From: Vermiculatibacterium agrestimuris
GTDB lineage: Bacteria > Bacillota > Clostridia > Oscillospirales > Oscillospiraceae
Direction: 5' to 3'
DNA: 43,125 bases
Assembly: GCF_943193085.1 (NCBI RefSeq)
Contig: NZ_CALPCU010000018.1
Location: 1 to 43,125 of the forward strand
The position numbers and the translations under genes were made by a program. Positions 30,691-38,809 of this stretch are shown in pieces. Position 1 is the stretch's first letter, and the number at the start of each line of letters is the position of its first letter. The notes under the pieces were generated by a model that saw nothing but the letters and a program-made list of their open reading frames with translations, had not been told where the DNA came from and ran no database searches.

Positions 30691-31470
30691 TTATCCGATG
30701 GGGGTGGGCCCCATGGCGTTTTTCAGCTCCTGGCTGACGGCGGCGTTAAAAAGACGCACCGCGTATTCATGAAGGTCACTCAGGTGTCCGGCAATGCTGC
30801 CGGCGGCGATCTCCTTTTCCAGTACGGAGAAATCCCCGTCCAGGATAAACTTGGGCTCGGGATCCTTTTTGCCGTCCCCCAGCATGCCGGGGCCGGCGTG
30901 GAGCTTCATGCGGCACTGGTTTTCCAAGCTCATCTCCACGTCCAGCGCGCACTTTCCGGTCAGCTTCTCGTCCACGTCGGGCTCGGCCAGGACGCCGATG
31001 AAGGGGGCCTCGATCAGGTCGTCCCACAGCTCGTCCTGGAGACCCAGGCGGCCCCGGGAGAAGGCGTTGACATACCGAAGGCCGATGCGCTCGAAGAAAG
31101 AGGGCTGGTAGATCTGGATGAACAGGGCCAGGATCTTGTCCAGCCGCTGGGCAAAGTCCTCCCACCGGGTGTAGCGCAGGGTGGACAGGGCCACAAAGTT
31201 CTGGGTCAGGTTGATCTTCCACAGTCCGTCGGTGGAGATAAAATTGTAGTTGGTGATGGGGGCGGGCTGCTCCACCTTGCCGTCCACCACCCTGACGCTC
31301 TGCTGATCCTGCCGGGCTGCGTACCGGGGGAAGTCGGAGCGAACCGCCTCCTGGAACTGGGCGGGCTCAGTGGAGCCGATGGACAGAATGGTGGGGAAGC
31401 GCAGCTGGCAGATGACCTCGATAAGAGGGGAATTGACGTAAGAATAGCGGGTATTGTCGGCAAATAACAT
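30691..31470 (-). CDS. TIGR04255-family protein of unknown function
   Basis: This 259-residue cytoplasmic protein matches the scattered TIGR04255 family: it starts with SPLIEVICQLRFP, has ERIGLRYVNAF in the middle, and ends with LHEYAVRLFNAAVSQELKNAMG. No catalytic motif or membrane span is visible. Family members are patchily distributed, suggesting transfer or an accessory role, but the function is not known. AAAGGAG precedes the ATG at 31470. A near-perfect promoter (TTGACA/TATGAT) and a terminator make it a single-gene unit. Confidence 0.8.
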   Translation of the reverse strand: MLFADNTRYSYVNSPLIEVICQLRFPTILSIGSTEPAQFQEAVRSDFPRYAARQDQQSVRVVDGKVEQPAPITNYNFISTDGLWKINLTQNFVALSTLRYTRWEDFAQRLDKILALFIQIYQPSFFERIGLRYVNAFSRGRLGLQDELWDDLIEAPFIGVLAEPDVDEKLTGKCALDVEMSLENQCRMKLHAGPGMLGDGKKDPEPKFILDGDFSVLEKEIAAGSIAGHLSDLHEYAVRLFNAAVSQELKNAMGPTPIG

Positions 31471-31504
31471 GGGGAGAACTCCTTTCCAAAGGATCGTTGT
31501 CTCT

Positions 31505-31533
31505 ATCATACCCGTATTTTCCCAAAATGTCAA
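31505..31533 (-). promoter_or_regulatory. promoter for the TIGR04255 gene
   Basis: On the minus strand TTGACA (31533-31528), 17 bases and TATGAT (31510-31505), about 35 bases before the start codon. Confidence 0.85.
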
Positions 31534-31572
31534 AGAAAAGAGGGAGAAAATGCGGGCCGGACGATCCCGCTC

Positions 31573-31601
31573 TTGCAGGGGAGGGGTGAAACGTGTATAA
31601 T
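31573..31601 (+). promoter_or_regulatory. promoter for the MBL-fold gene
   Basis: TTGCAG (31573-31578), 17 bases and TATAAT (31596-31601), divergent from the previous promoter. Confidence 0.72.
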
Positions 31602-31631
31602 TGGCTGTAAAAAGGACGGGGAGGCCGGATC

Positions 31632-32612
31632 ATGGTCGAAAAATTGGAGGAGAATATCTATCGGATCGGAGTGCCCCTTCCGGGCAATCCACTCAGGGAG
31701 CTCAACAGTTATTTTATCCGGGGTGAGGACTCCGACCTGCTCATCGACACCGGCTTTCGCCGGGCGGCCTGCCGGGAGGCCCTGGAGGCGGGGCTGGAGG
31801 AGCTGGGCAGCGACCCCTGCCGCCGGGACGTGCTGGTGACCCACCTTCACTCAGACCATTCGGGCATGGCCGACCTCTTTGTGGGGGAGGGGCGGCGCAT
31901 CTATATGAGTCAGCCCGACTTGGACTATCTGGCGGAGCGGATCAGAGTCCGCTTCTCCGACCCCAAGAACGACCGCTTTGAGCGGGAGGGCTTTCCCCGC
32001 GGTATTCTGGAGGAGATCGACCGTGTCAACCCCGCCAAGCAGGAGGCGCTGTCCGCCATCACCGACGCGTTTATGCCCCTGCGGGACGGGGAAAAGCTGC
32101 GGGTGGGGAAGTACGAGCTGGAGCTTATCATAGTGCCCGGCCACACCCCCGGCAACAGTATGCTCTGGATCGAAAAGGAGGGGATCATGTTCTCCGGAGA
32201 TCATGTCCTCTTTGACATCACGCCCAACATCACCGAATGGCCCGGGGTGGAGGACGCCCTGGGAGACTATCTGGACAGCCTGGAGCGGGTGAGGGATTAC
32301 CCGGTGAGGCGCACTCTGCCGGGCCACCGGGCGGAGGGAGAGTACCGGGCGCGCATCGACTACCTGCTTGCCCACCATCAAAAACGGCTGACGGAGGCGC
32401 TGGAGGTGGTGCGCACAAATCCCGGACTTACCGCCTACGAGATCGCCGGAAAAATGACCTGGAAGATCCGGGCGGACAGCTGGGAGGAGTTCCCTATCAT
32501 CCAAAAGTGGTTCGCGGTGGGGGAGTGCCTGTCCCACCTGGACTACCTGCGCAAGCGGGGCAAGGTGGGCCGGGAACAGCGGGAGGGCCTTTGGCGCTAC
32601 GAGGCGATGTAA
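31632..32612 (+). CDS. metallo-beta-lactamase-fold hydrolase with C-terminal helical domain
   Basis: This 326-residue cytoplasmic hydrolase has the metal motif THLHSDHSG (His71, His73, Asp75, His76), a later histidine in VPGHTPGN, an aspartate in FSGDHVL and a final histidine in LPGHR. The C-terminal 90 or so residues are helical (HHQKRLTEALEVV ... TAYEIAGKM ... LDYLRKRGKVGREQ) and look like a winged helix, as in glyoxalase II-like or LACTB2-type proteins. The substrate could be a thioester, lactone or nucleic acid; the sequence does not decide. GGGGAGG lies 7 bases before the ATG. It is a single-gene unit with its own promoter and terminator. Confidence 0.87.
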   Translation: MVEKLEENIYRIGVPLPGNPLRELNSYFIRGEDSDLLIDTGFRRAACREALEAGLEELGSDPCRRDVLVTHLHSDHSGMADLFVGEGRRIYMSQPDLDYLAERIRVRFSDPKNDRFEREGFPRGILEEIDRVNPAKQEALSAITDAFMPLRDGEKLRVGKYELELIIVPGHTPGNSMLWIEKEGIMFSGDHVLFDITPNITEWPGVEDALGDYLDSLERVRDYPVRRTLPGHRAEGEYRARIDYLLAHHQKRLTEALEVVRTNPGLTAYEIAGKMTWKIRADSWEEFPIIQKWFAVGECLSHLDYLRKRGKVGREQREGLWRYEAM

Positions 32613-32617
32613 AGCGA

Positions 32618-32650
32618 GGGGGCCGGACATTCGTCCGGCCCCCTGTTTTT
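32618..32650. terminator. terminator between convergent genes
   Basis: An 11-bp perfect stem (32618-32628 with 32633-32643) with loop ATTC is followed by TGTTTTT. It ends the MBL-fold gene and faces nrdG. Confidence 0.9.
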
Positions 32651-32653
32651 GAC

Positions 32654-33178
32654 CTATTCGCCCCAGAGGACGATCTGTCCCGCCGCCAGGGTCTGGGGCA
32701 CATGGATGAGCCGCTGGTTGGCCGAGCCCCGGAACAGGAGAGTGATGTCGTGAAGCTCCTCCACAAACTCCCCGTCCACCAGCACGTCCAGCAGGGAGAG
32801 CAGCTCGTCGGTGACCTCACACCGGCAGCGGGAGGGGGTCTGGCCCGTCAGCTCCTCCCAGGTGTAGCCGGAGTAGCACCAGATATCCTTGCCCGGCAGT
32901 TCCCGGCGCAGGCGGCGCAGGAAGGGGAGCAGCCCCCGCTGGTTCTCCGGCTCCATGGGTTCGCCCCCCAGAAGGGTCAACCCCTGCACAAAGTAGGGGG
33001 CGGTCTCCTCCAGGAGCTTGTCCTCCACCGCTGGGGTGAAAGGCGCTCCGTAATCGAAGGCCCAGGTCTCGGGCTGAAAGCAGTTTTTACAGTGGTGGGT
33101 GCAGCCGGAGACGAAGAGAGTCACCCGCACCCCCGGGCCGTCGGCGATGTCACGGGGTTTGATGTTGCAGTAGTTCAT
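32654..33178 (-). CDS. nrdG: anaerobic ribonucleotide reductase activating protein
   Basis: This 174-residue radical SAM enzyme makes the glycyl radical on NrdD under anaerobic conditions. The cluster motif is CTHHCKNC (Cys26, Cys30, Cys33), followed by LTLLGGEPM, the SAM-binding GGE motif, and IWCYSGYTWEEL. Its start ATG overlaps the stop of the upstream secreted-protein gene (ATGA), and GAGGAG lies 9 bases before it. It is therefore translated together with that gene, not directly with nrdD, from which it is separated by a terminator. Confidence 0.95.
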   Translation of the reverse strand: MNYCNIKPRDIADGPGVRVTLFVSGCTHHCKNCFQPETWAFDYGAPFTPAVEDKLLEETAPYFVQGLTLLGGEPMEPENQRGLLPFLRRLRRELPGKDIWCYSGYTWEELTGQTPSRCRCEVTDELLSLLDVLVDGEFVEELHDITLLFRGSANQRLIHVPQTLAAGQIVLWGE

Positions 33179-33756
33179 GATGATAACTCCTCTGCCAGTT
33201 TCCGATTTGCTTCCTCGATCTCCGGGGCGGTGATGATCATATGGGCGTCTCTGCAGACCGTCTGACCGGTGGCATTTGTATCCAGCGCCGCCCACTTTCC
33301 GTCGTAGTCAAACAGCACCCAGCCCGCCGCAGTGATGGCCTCCTCCCCGGTGACGTAGTCATATTCTGACACCCCGATCAGGGAGAAGAATTCGGAAAAG
33401 GTCATGCACTCCGGCATGGCGGGAAACAGCACCCCCGCCGTTGTCAGCACTCCGGAGCACCGCAGTTCCTCGCTGCAGGCCTCCATGGCCGGGAGATAAT
33501 CCACCCCCTGGGTGCCCAAGAACACATAGGCGACCGCTCCGTCCGCCTCGCCAAAGCAGATTGCGGCGGCGTCGGGATAGCCGTCCGGGCGGACAAAAAC
33601 CACGCCATTAGAGTGCTCTTCCCGCAATGTGGCCAGGGGCTTGCCGATCTCGGTGAGAACCTGCGGAACGGGGGCCGGTTCGGCGGCGGGCGGTTGTTCC
33701 GCTGTGCCCGCCATAGAAGCGAGAAGCAGGACAAAAACGGTCAATATTTGTTTCAT
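33175..33756 (-). CDS. small exported protein of unknown function between nrdD and nrdG
   Basis: This 193-residue protein starts with a signal peptide (MKQILTVFVLLLASMAG) followed by a Pro/Ala/Glu linker (PPAAEPAPVPQ). The mature part shows VVFVRPDGYPDAAAICF, AYVFLGTQGVDYLPAME, a pair of cysteines (ACSEELRCSG) and EYDYVTGEEAITAAGWVLFDYDGKW; no family is recognised. AAGGAGG lies 5 bases before the ATG at 33756. Its stop overlaps the nrdG start, so the two are coupled in translation although one product is exported and the other cytoplasmic. It follows the nrdD terminator, so its own promoter or read-through must supply transcription. Confidence 0.72.
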   Translation of the reverse strand: MKQILTVFVLLLASMAGTAEQPPAAEPAPVPQVLTEIGKPLATLREEHSNGVVFVRPDGYPDAAAICFGEADGAVAYVFLGTQGVDYLPAMEACSEELRCSGVLTTAGVLFPAMPECMTFSEFFSLIGVSEYDYVTGEEAITAAGWVLFDYDGKWAALDTNATGQTVCRDAHMIITAPEIEEANRKLAEELSS

Positions 33757-33787
33757 GGGAACCTCCTTCACACGCCAGTTCATTTTG

Positions 33788-33820
33788 CAAAAAACAGAGG
33801 CGGGCGTTTTGCCCGCCCCT
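33788..33820 (-). terminator. terminator after nrdD
   Basis: On the minus strand a 10-bp stem (33820-33796, one G-U) is followed by GTTTTTTGC. It lies between nrdD and the secreted-protein/nrdG pair. Confidence 0.82.
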
Positions 33821-33837
33821 GTTGGGCTTGTCCCGCA

Positions 33838-36039
33838 TTACAGATGGAGAACTCTCTCCTTAATTTCCTGGGTTCTTCCCTGGTTCCAGAACTGGGTGCC
33901 GATGTAGCCGCAGGTTCTCCGGGCCACGTTCATCTTATCCTGATCCCGGTTGTGGCAGTGGGGGCACTCCCAAACCAGCTTGCCGTCGTCCTCCACGATG
34001 GAGATCTCGCCGTCGAAGCCGCACACCTGGCAGTAATCCGACTTGGTGTTCAGCTCGGCGTACATGATGTTTTCATAGATGAACTGCATCACGCTGAGCA
34101 CCGCGGGCAGGTTATCCTGCATATTGGGCACTTCCACATAGCTGATGGCGCCGCCGGGGGAGAGGGCCTGGAACTTGGACTCAAAAGCCAGCTTGGAGAA
34201 GGCGTCGATCTCCTCGGTGACGTGGATGTGGTAGGAGTTGGTGATGTAAGCCTTGTCGGTGACCCCCTCGATAATGCCGAAGCGCTTTTGCAGGCACTTG
34301 GCAAAGCGGTAGGTGGTGGACTCCAGGGGGGTGCCGTAGAGGGAGAAGTCGATATTGCTCTCCGCCTTCCACTTCTTGCAGGCGTCGTTCATGTGCTGCA
34401 TGACCTTCAGGGCGAAGGGGGTGCCCACCTCCGGCTCGGTGTGGGAAACGCCGGTCATATACTTGACGCACTCATAGAGCCCCGCATAGCCCAGGGAGAT
34501 GGTGGAGTAGCCGTTGAAAAGAAGCTTGTCGATGGGTTCGCCCTTCTTCAGCCGGGCCAGGGCGCCGTCCTGCCAGAGGATGGGGGCGGCGTCGGAGAGG
34601 GTGCCCTTGAGCCGCTCGTGGCGGCACAGAAGGGCCCGGTGGCACAGCTCCAGGCGCTCGTTAAAGATGCGCCAGAACTCGTCCATGTCCTTCTGGGAGG
34701 AGAGGGCCACATCCACCAGGTTGATGGTGCACACGCCCTGGTTGAACCGGCCGTAATATTTGTGCTTGCCCTCCTCGTAGTTCTTGGCGTTGGCGATGTT
34801 GCCCACGCCGGCCTCGGTGAACCGGTCGGGGGTGAGGAAGCTCCGGCAGCCCATGCACACGTACACGTCGCCCTTGTCCCGGAGCATGATCTTCTCAGAG
34901 ATGTAGTCGGGCACCATCCGCTTGGCGGTGCACTTGGCGGCCAGCTCGGTGAGGTACCAGTACTCGCTGCCGGCCCGGACATTGTCCTCCTCCAGCACGT
35001 AGATGAGCTTGGGGAAGGCGGGGGTGACGAAGATGCCCACCTCGTTCTTCACGCCCTTGTAGCGCTGGAGCAGAGTCTCCTCGATAATCATGGCCAGATC
35101 CTTCTTCTCCCGCTCGTTGCGGGCCTCGCCCAGGTACATGAACACGGTGATGAAGGGGGCCTGTCCGTTGGTGGTCATGAGGGTGACCACCTGGTACTGG
35201 ATGGTCTGCACCCCCCGGCGGATCTCCTCCCGCAGGCGGTTCTCTACGATCTCGGAGAGCTGCTCCTCGTTGACCTCGTGGTTCAGGATCTTGCACTCGT
35301 CGATCACGTCCCGGCGGATCTTCTGCCGGGAGATGTCCACGAAGGGGGCCAGGTGGGTGAGGCTGATGGACTGGCCGCCGTACTGGTTGGAGGCCACCTG
35401 GGCGATGATCTGGGTGGCGATGTTGCAGGCGGTGGAGAAGGAGTGGGGCTTCTCGATCATGGTGCCGGAGATGACGGTGCCGTTTTGCAGCATGTCGTCC
35501 AGGTTCACCAGGTCGCAGTTGTGCATGTGCTGGGCAAAGTAGTCCATGTCGTGGAAGTGGATGATGCCGGACTCGTGGGCCTCCACGATATCGGGCGGCA
35601 GCAGCACCCGCTTGGTCAGATCCTTGGACACCTCGCCGGCCATGTAGTCCCGCTGGACGGCGTTGACCTTGGGATCCTTGTTGGCGTTCTCCTGCTTGAC
35701 CTCCTCGTTATTGGACTCGATGAGGGTCAGGATCTGCTCGTCGGTGGTGTTGGCGGCCCGGGCCAGGGAGCGGGTATACCGGTAGCGGATGTACCGCTTG
35801 GCGGTCTCGTAGGCCCCCTCCTTCATGATCTCGGTCTCCACCAGCTCCTGGATCTCCTCCACGGCCAGAGCCCGCCCGATCTGGACGGCCACGGCCTCGA
35901 TACGGTCGGAGATGGCGCGGATCTGACTGGGCGTCAGTTCCCGGGCGCCGGTGGTGGCGGCGTTGGCCTTGGCGATAGCGCTGAAGATCTTCTCGGAATC
36001 GAAGGTCACTTCCTGACCGCTGCGCTTGATGATTTTCAT
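33838..36039 (-). CDS. nrdD: anaerobic (class III) ribonucleoside-triphosphate reductase
   Basis: This 733-residue glycyl-radical enzyme reduces ribonucleotides to deoxyribonucleotides without oxygen. The N-terminal 90 residues are an ATP-cone (IIKRSGQEVTFDSEKI) for allosteric activity control. The C-terminus carries the glycyl radical in RRTCGYIGT (Gly711) and a four-cysteine zinc site (CQVCGFDG and CPHCHNR). Central VNLDD, CMGCRSF and NQGVCTINL blocks are present. The ATG at 36039 starts MKIIKRSGQ. The promoter overlaps an NrdR-like box, so repression by NrdR with dATP is likely. The activase nrdG is downstream, separated by a terminator and an unrelated exported-protein gene. Confidence 0.97.
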   Translation of the reverse strand: MKIIKRSGQEVTFDSEKIFSAIAKANAATTGARELTPSQIRAISDRIEAVAVQIGRALAVEEIQELVETEIMKEGAYETAKRYIRYRYTRSLARAANTTDEQILTLIESNNEEVKQENANKDPKVNAVQRDYMAGEVSKDLTKRVLLPPDIVEAHESGIIHFHDMDYFAQHMHNCDLVNLDDMLQNGTVISGTMIEKPHSFSTACNIATQIIAQVASNQYGGQSISLTHLAPFVDISRQKIRRDVIDECKILNHEVNEEQLSEIVENRLREEIRRGVQTIQYQVVTLMTTNGQAPFITVFMYLGEARNEREKKDLAMIIEETLLQRYKGVKNEVGIFVTPAFPKLIYVLEEDNVRAGSEYWYLTELAAKCTAKRMVPDYISEKIMLRDKGDVYVCMGCRSFLTPDRFTEAGVGNIANAKNYEEGKHKYYGRFNQGVCTINLVDVALSSQKDMDEFWRIFNERLELCHRALLCRHERLKGTLSDAAPILWQDGALARLKKGEPIDKLLFNGYSTISLGYAGLYECVKYMTGVSHTEPEVGTPFALKVMQHMNDACKKWKAESNIDFSLYGTPLESTTYRFAKCLQKRFGIIEGVTDKAYITNSYHIHVTEEIDAFSKLAFESKFQALSPGGAISYVEVPNMQDNLPAVLSVMQFIYENIMYAELNTKSDYCQVCGFDGEISIVEDDGKLVWECPHCHNRDQDKMNVARRTCGYIGTQFWNQGRTQEIKERVLHL

Positions 36040-36112
36040 TGGTGCTGTCGTCCCCTCTCTCTATATTGTAGCAAAGGGCCCCATATTGCCCTTTTGTTGC
36101 TCGGCGTTATTC

Positions 36113-36141
36113 AGTATACACTATATTGTAACGGGATGCAA
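36113..36141 (-). promoter_or_regulatory. promoter for nrdD
   Basis: On the minus strand TTGCAT (36141-36136), 17 bases and TATACT (36118-36113). An NrdR-like box covers the spacer and part of the -10. Confidence 0.78.
36116..36131 (-). promoter_or_regulatory. NrdR-like box B
   Basis: The 16-mer ATACACTATATTGTAA is a dyad (TACA...TGTA) matching most of the NrdR consensus acaCwAtATaTwGtGt. It overlaps the nrdD promoter. The core CTATATTGTA recurs exactly at 36061-36070, nearer the start codon. Confidence 0.65.
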
Positions 36142-36149
36142 GAGAAAAA

Positions 36150-36165
36150 ACACAAGATATGGTGT
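36150..36165 (-). promoter_or_regulatory. NrdR-like box A
   Basis: ACACAAGATATGGTGT matches 14 of 16 positions of the NrdR consensus. Its centre is 34 bases from box B, about three helical turns, as in tandem NrdR sites. Confidence 0.72.
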
Positions 36166-36261
36166 TTATTTTTTGACAGGCCGCATAGATATGGGATTTT
36201 AGCCTTTTGGCCGGAAAATGGAAACGAAATCCGCTTTTTGGAGGAAATTTTTCCTTTTTTG

Positions 36262-36270
36262 TGCTATACT
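36262..36270 (+). promoter_or_regulatory. extended -10 promoter for the acyltransferase gene
   Basis: TGCTATACT (36262-36270) is an extended -10. No good -35 is found at the right distance. It is the best candidate for the acyltransferase gene, divergent from nrdD. Confidence 0.5.
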
Positions 36271-36324
36271 ATCAAAATGACAGCCGGAAAAAGAACGGCG
36301 GGATATCTGAGGGAGGGGTGCGCG

Positions 36325-37338
36325 GTGGAGAAGAAAGAGCGGATGCCGGAGCTGGACTATGTCCGGGCGCTGGCCATGCTGGGGGTGGTCGCCATCCATG
36401 TGACCGGCGCATTTGTCTACCAGGACTCGGCCCACACCCTGGGCGGGATGAATCTGGCCTTTTTCCTCAACCAGATCGTACGCTTTGCCGTGCCCGCCTT
36501 TATGGTGCTCTCCGGACTGGCGCTGGGCTTTGGGGAAGTCCGGAGCTGCGGGCGGTTCTGGAAGACCCGGTTTGTAAAGCTGCTGCCCCCCTATCTGGTG
36601 TGGAGCCTGCTCTACTGGGGCTTTTACCACCGCTTCCAAAGCTGGGAGGGGGTGGGCGGCGCCCTTCTGTGGGGCACCAGCTCCGCCCACCTGTATTTTA
36701 TCATCATCACCCTTCAGTTCTATCTCTTTTATCCTCTGCTCCGCCGCCTGACAGACCGCTGGCCCCTCCAGACCCTTCTGGCGGCGGTGGCGGTGTCCCT
36801 GGTCTGCCAGCAGTACATCTTTTATGCCGGCACCGGCTTTTTGCCCGGGGGACTGCCCCTTTGGGAGCTGCTGCCCACCTGGGTGGGGTATTTTGTTCTG
36901 GGCATGGCGCTGCACCGGTGGAACCTGTCCAAGCTGTGCCGCTGGTGCGGCAGGAGCCTTCCCTTCCTGGCGGTTTTGTCGGCGCTGTCGGCGGCGGTCT
37001 ACGCCTATGAAAGCCGCCTGACCGGCTCTCTGGACTCTTTGAAGTGGCAGCTTTTCTTCTATACGCCCCTGATCGTCCTGCTGTGCCTGGGCCTGGGGAA
37101 CCGATGGAAGGGGAGGGAGCGGCTCGACCGGGCGGTGTCCTTTCTGGCCAAGCGTTCCCAGACTATTTTCTTCTGCCATGTACTTCTGCTGGAGTGCCTG
37201 CGGAAGGTGGGGGTCTTTAACGGCGGCAGGAAGGCCATGCTGCTGACCTTCCTGGCGCTTCTGCCGCTGTCGATCCTGTGCGCCTGGGCCATCGACGGCC
37301 TGCTCGGGGCGGGGAGACGCGCCCTGAAAAGAGGCTGA
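36325..37338 (+). CDS. acyltransferase-3 family membrane protein
   Basis: This 337-residue integral membrane protein of the acyltransferase-3 family transfers acyl groups, such as acetyl, to surface glycans or other exported molecules. About ten hydrophobic segments are visible. The family start LDYVRALAMLGVVAIHV carries the conserved catalytic histidine, and RFAVPAFMVLSGLALG follows. The GTG at 36325 has GGGAGG 8 bases upstream; an ATG at 36343 is possible but lies close to the first helix. The target molecule is unknown. It is divergent from nrdD, and 100 bases separate it from the D-aminoacylase gene. Confidence 0.88.
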   Translation: MEKKERMPELDYVRALAMLGVVAIHVTGAFVYQDSAHTLGGMNLAFFLNQIVRFAVPAFMVLSGLALGFGEVRSCGRFWKTRFVKLLPPYLVWSLLYWGFYHRFQSWEGVGGALLWGTSSAHLYFIIITLQFYLFYPLLRRLTDRWPLQTLLAAVAVSLVCQQYIFYAGTGFLPGGLPLWELLPTWVGYFVLGMALHRWNLSKLCRWCGRSLPFLAVLSALSAAVYAYESRLTGSLDSLKWQLFFYTPLIVLLCLGLGNRWKGRERLDRAVSFLAKRSQTIFFCHVLLLECLRKVGVFNGGRKAMLLTFLALLPLSILCAWAIDGLLGAGRRALKRG

Positions 37339-37438
37339 ATCCGGCCCTGGCCGCCTGCGCCTTTGCGGGAGAGCTGGCGCTATGGAACAATTGAAATGCG
37401 CGGCTGCAGGGCCGCTGAAAGAAAGGTAGGTCATTGAC

Positions 37439-38806
37439 ATGTATGACACGTTGATCGCAGGGGGCCGCTATCCCAACTTTGAGACCGGGAAGCTGGAGCG
37501 CGCCGAGATCGCCCTGAAGGACGGGAAGATCGCCGCCGTCCTCCCCGCCGGGGCTCGGCCGGAGGCCGGGAAGATCGTGGACGCCGCCGGGAAGGTGGTC
37601 TCCCCCGGCTTCATCGACCTGCATATGCACGAGGAGGAGTTCAAGGACGGCTCCCACAGCTACGACATCGCCCAATATATGGCCAGGCAGGGGGTCACCA
37701 CCTGCGTGGCGGGCAACTGCGGCCAGCAGAACCACTCCACCGCCCAGTTCAAGGCGATCCTGGCGCGCAACGGCGGCGCGCCGGTGAACTACATCCTTCT
37801 GGCGGGCTACAACACCATCCGGGAGAGGGAGGGCCTGGACTGGTATGACGCGGTCACGCCGGACAAGCAGGCCGTTATTTTAGAGAAGCTGAACAGAGAG
37901 CTCTCCGACGGGGCCTGGGGGGTGTCCTTTGGGCTGGAGTACAGCCCCGGCATCTCCACCCAGGAGATGACCCGGGCGGTGGAGGCGGTGAAGGAGTACG
38001 ACCCCTTCGTCTCCATCCACTTCCGGGCCGACTGTGAGGCCTGCATGGACTCTCTGCGGGAGATGGCGCAGCTCTCCCGGGACACGGGGTGCCGGGTGCA
38101 GGTGTCCCACCTGAGCAGCCTGGCGGGCACCGCCCACAATATGCCCCGGGCCCTGGAATATTTGGAGAAAGAGATCAGGGAAAATCCCCTGCTGGGCTAT
38201 GACACCTATCCCTACTGCGCCTTTTCCACCGGCATCGGCACCGCCGTCTTCGATATGGACTGGCGGGAGAAGTGGGGGGTGGATTACGACATCATTCTCC
38301 TGCTCCACGCCCCCTACGCCGGCCAGCGGTGCACCAGGGAGCTATACGAGAAGGTGCGCCGGGAGACCCCGGAGGCCCGGGTGGTGGCCTTCGCCATGGA
38401 CGAGGAGAGCATCCGCGCCGCCGTCGCCCACCCCGTGGGCCTGCTGGGCAGCGACGGCGTGATCACCGACGGCGCCGGACATCCCAGAGCCGCCGGTACC
38501 TTCCCCCGCATTTTGGGCAAGTATGTGAGAGAGGAGAAGGCCCTCACCCTGATGGAGGCTCTGGACAAGATGACCCGCCGGGCCGCCGGGCGGGTGGGCC
38601 TTCCCGCCAAGGGCCAGATCCGAGCGGGCATGGACGCGGATCTGGTCATCTTCGACCCCGATACCATCGCCGACGGGGCGGAATTCACTGACATCACCCT
38701 GCCAAACCGGGGGATCGACGCCGTGTTCATTGCCGGCGAGACGGTGGTGGAGCAGGGCATCCTCACCGGGGCCCTGCCCGGCCGGTTCCTGAGCCGAAAG
38801 GAGTAA
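37439..38806 (+). CDS. N-acyl-D-amino-acid deacylase family amidohydrolase
   Basis: This 455-residue cytoplasmic zinc amidohydrolase of the D-aminoacylase family removes acyl groups from N-acyl-D-amino acids. DLHMHEEE supplies His62 and His64. The family-specific metal cysteine is in AGNCGQQN (Cys94), and the late SDGVITDGAGHPRAAGTFPRILG block with its catalytic aspartate is characteristic. AAAGGTAGG precedes the ATG. Three bases after its stop begins an alanine-racemase-like gene, so the two form an operon: freed D-amino acid could then be racemised. Specificity (D-Glu, D-Asp or neutral residues) is not visible. Confidence 0.87.
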   Translation: MYDTLIAGGRYPNFETGKLERAEIALKDGKIAAVLPAGARPEAGKIVDAAGKVVSPGFIDLHMHEEEFKDGSHSYDIAQYMARQGVTTCVAGNCGQQNHSTAQFKAILARNGGAPVNYILLAGYNTIREREGLDWYDAVTPDKQAVILEKLNRELSDGAWGVSFGLEYSPGISTQEMTRAVEAVKEYDPFVSIHFRADCEACMDSLREMAQLSRDTGCRVQVSHLSSLAGTAHNMPRALEYLEKEIRENPLLGYDTYPYCAFSTGIGTAVFDMDWREKWGVDYDIILLLHAPYAGQRCTRELYEKVRRETPEARVVAFAMDEESIRAAVAHPVGLLGSDGVITDGAGHPRAAGTFPRILGKYVREEKALTLMEALDKMTRRAAGRVGLPAKGQIRAGMDADLVIFDPDTIADGAEFTDITLPNRGIDAVFIAGETVVEQGILTGALPGRFLSRKE

Positions 38807-38809
38807 GCG

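Noticed and set aside
36061..36130. Exact 10-base direct repeat CTATATTGTA, 60 bases apart, as a mobile-element mark
   Set aside because: Both copies fit NrdR-like sites near the nrdD promoter; no element lies between them.
33613..36324. Very long plus-strand open frame antisense to nrdD leading into the acyltransferase
   Set aside because: Only the part from 36325 is a recognisable protein; the rest is the antisense of nrdD.
37382..37429. 15-residue frame (MEQLKCAAAGPLKER) before the D-aminoacylase gene as another leader peptide
   Set aside because: It has a weak ribosome site, no codon enrichment and no terminator after it.
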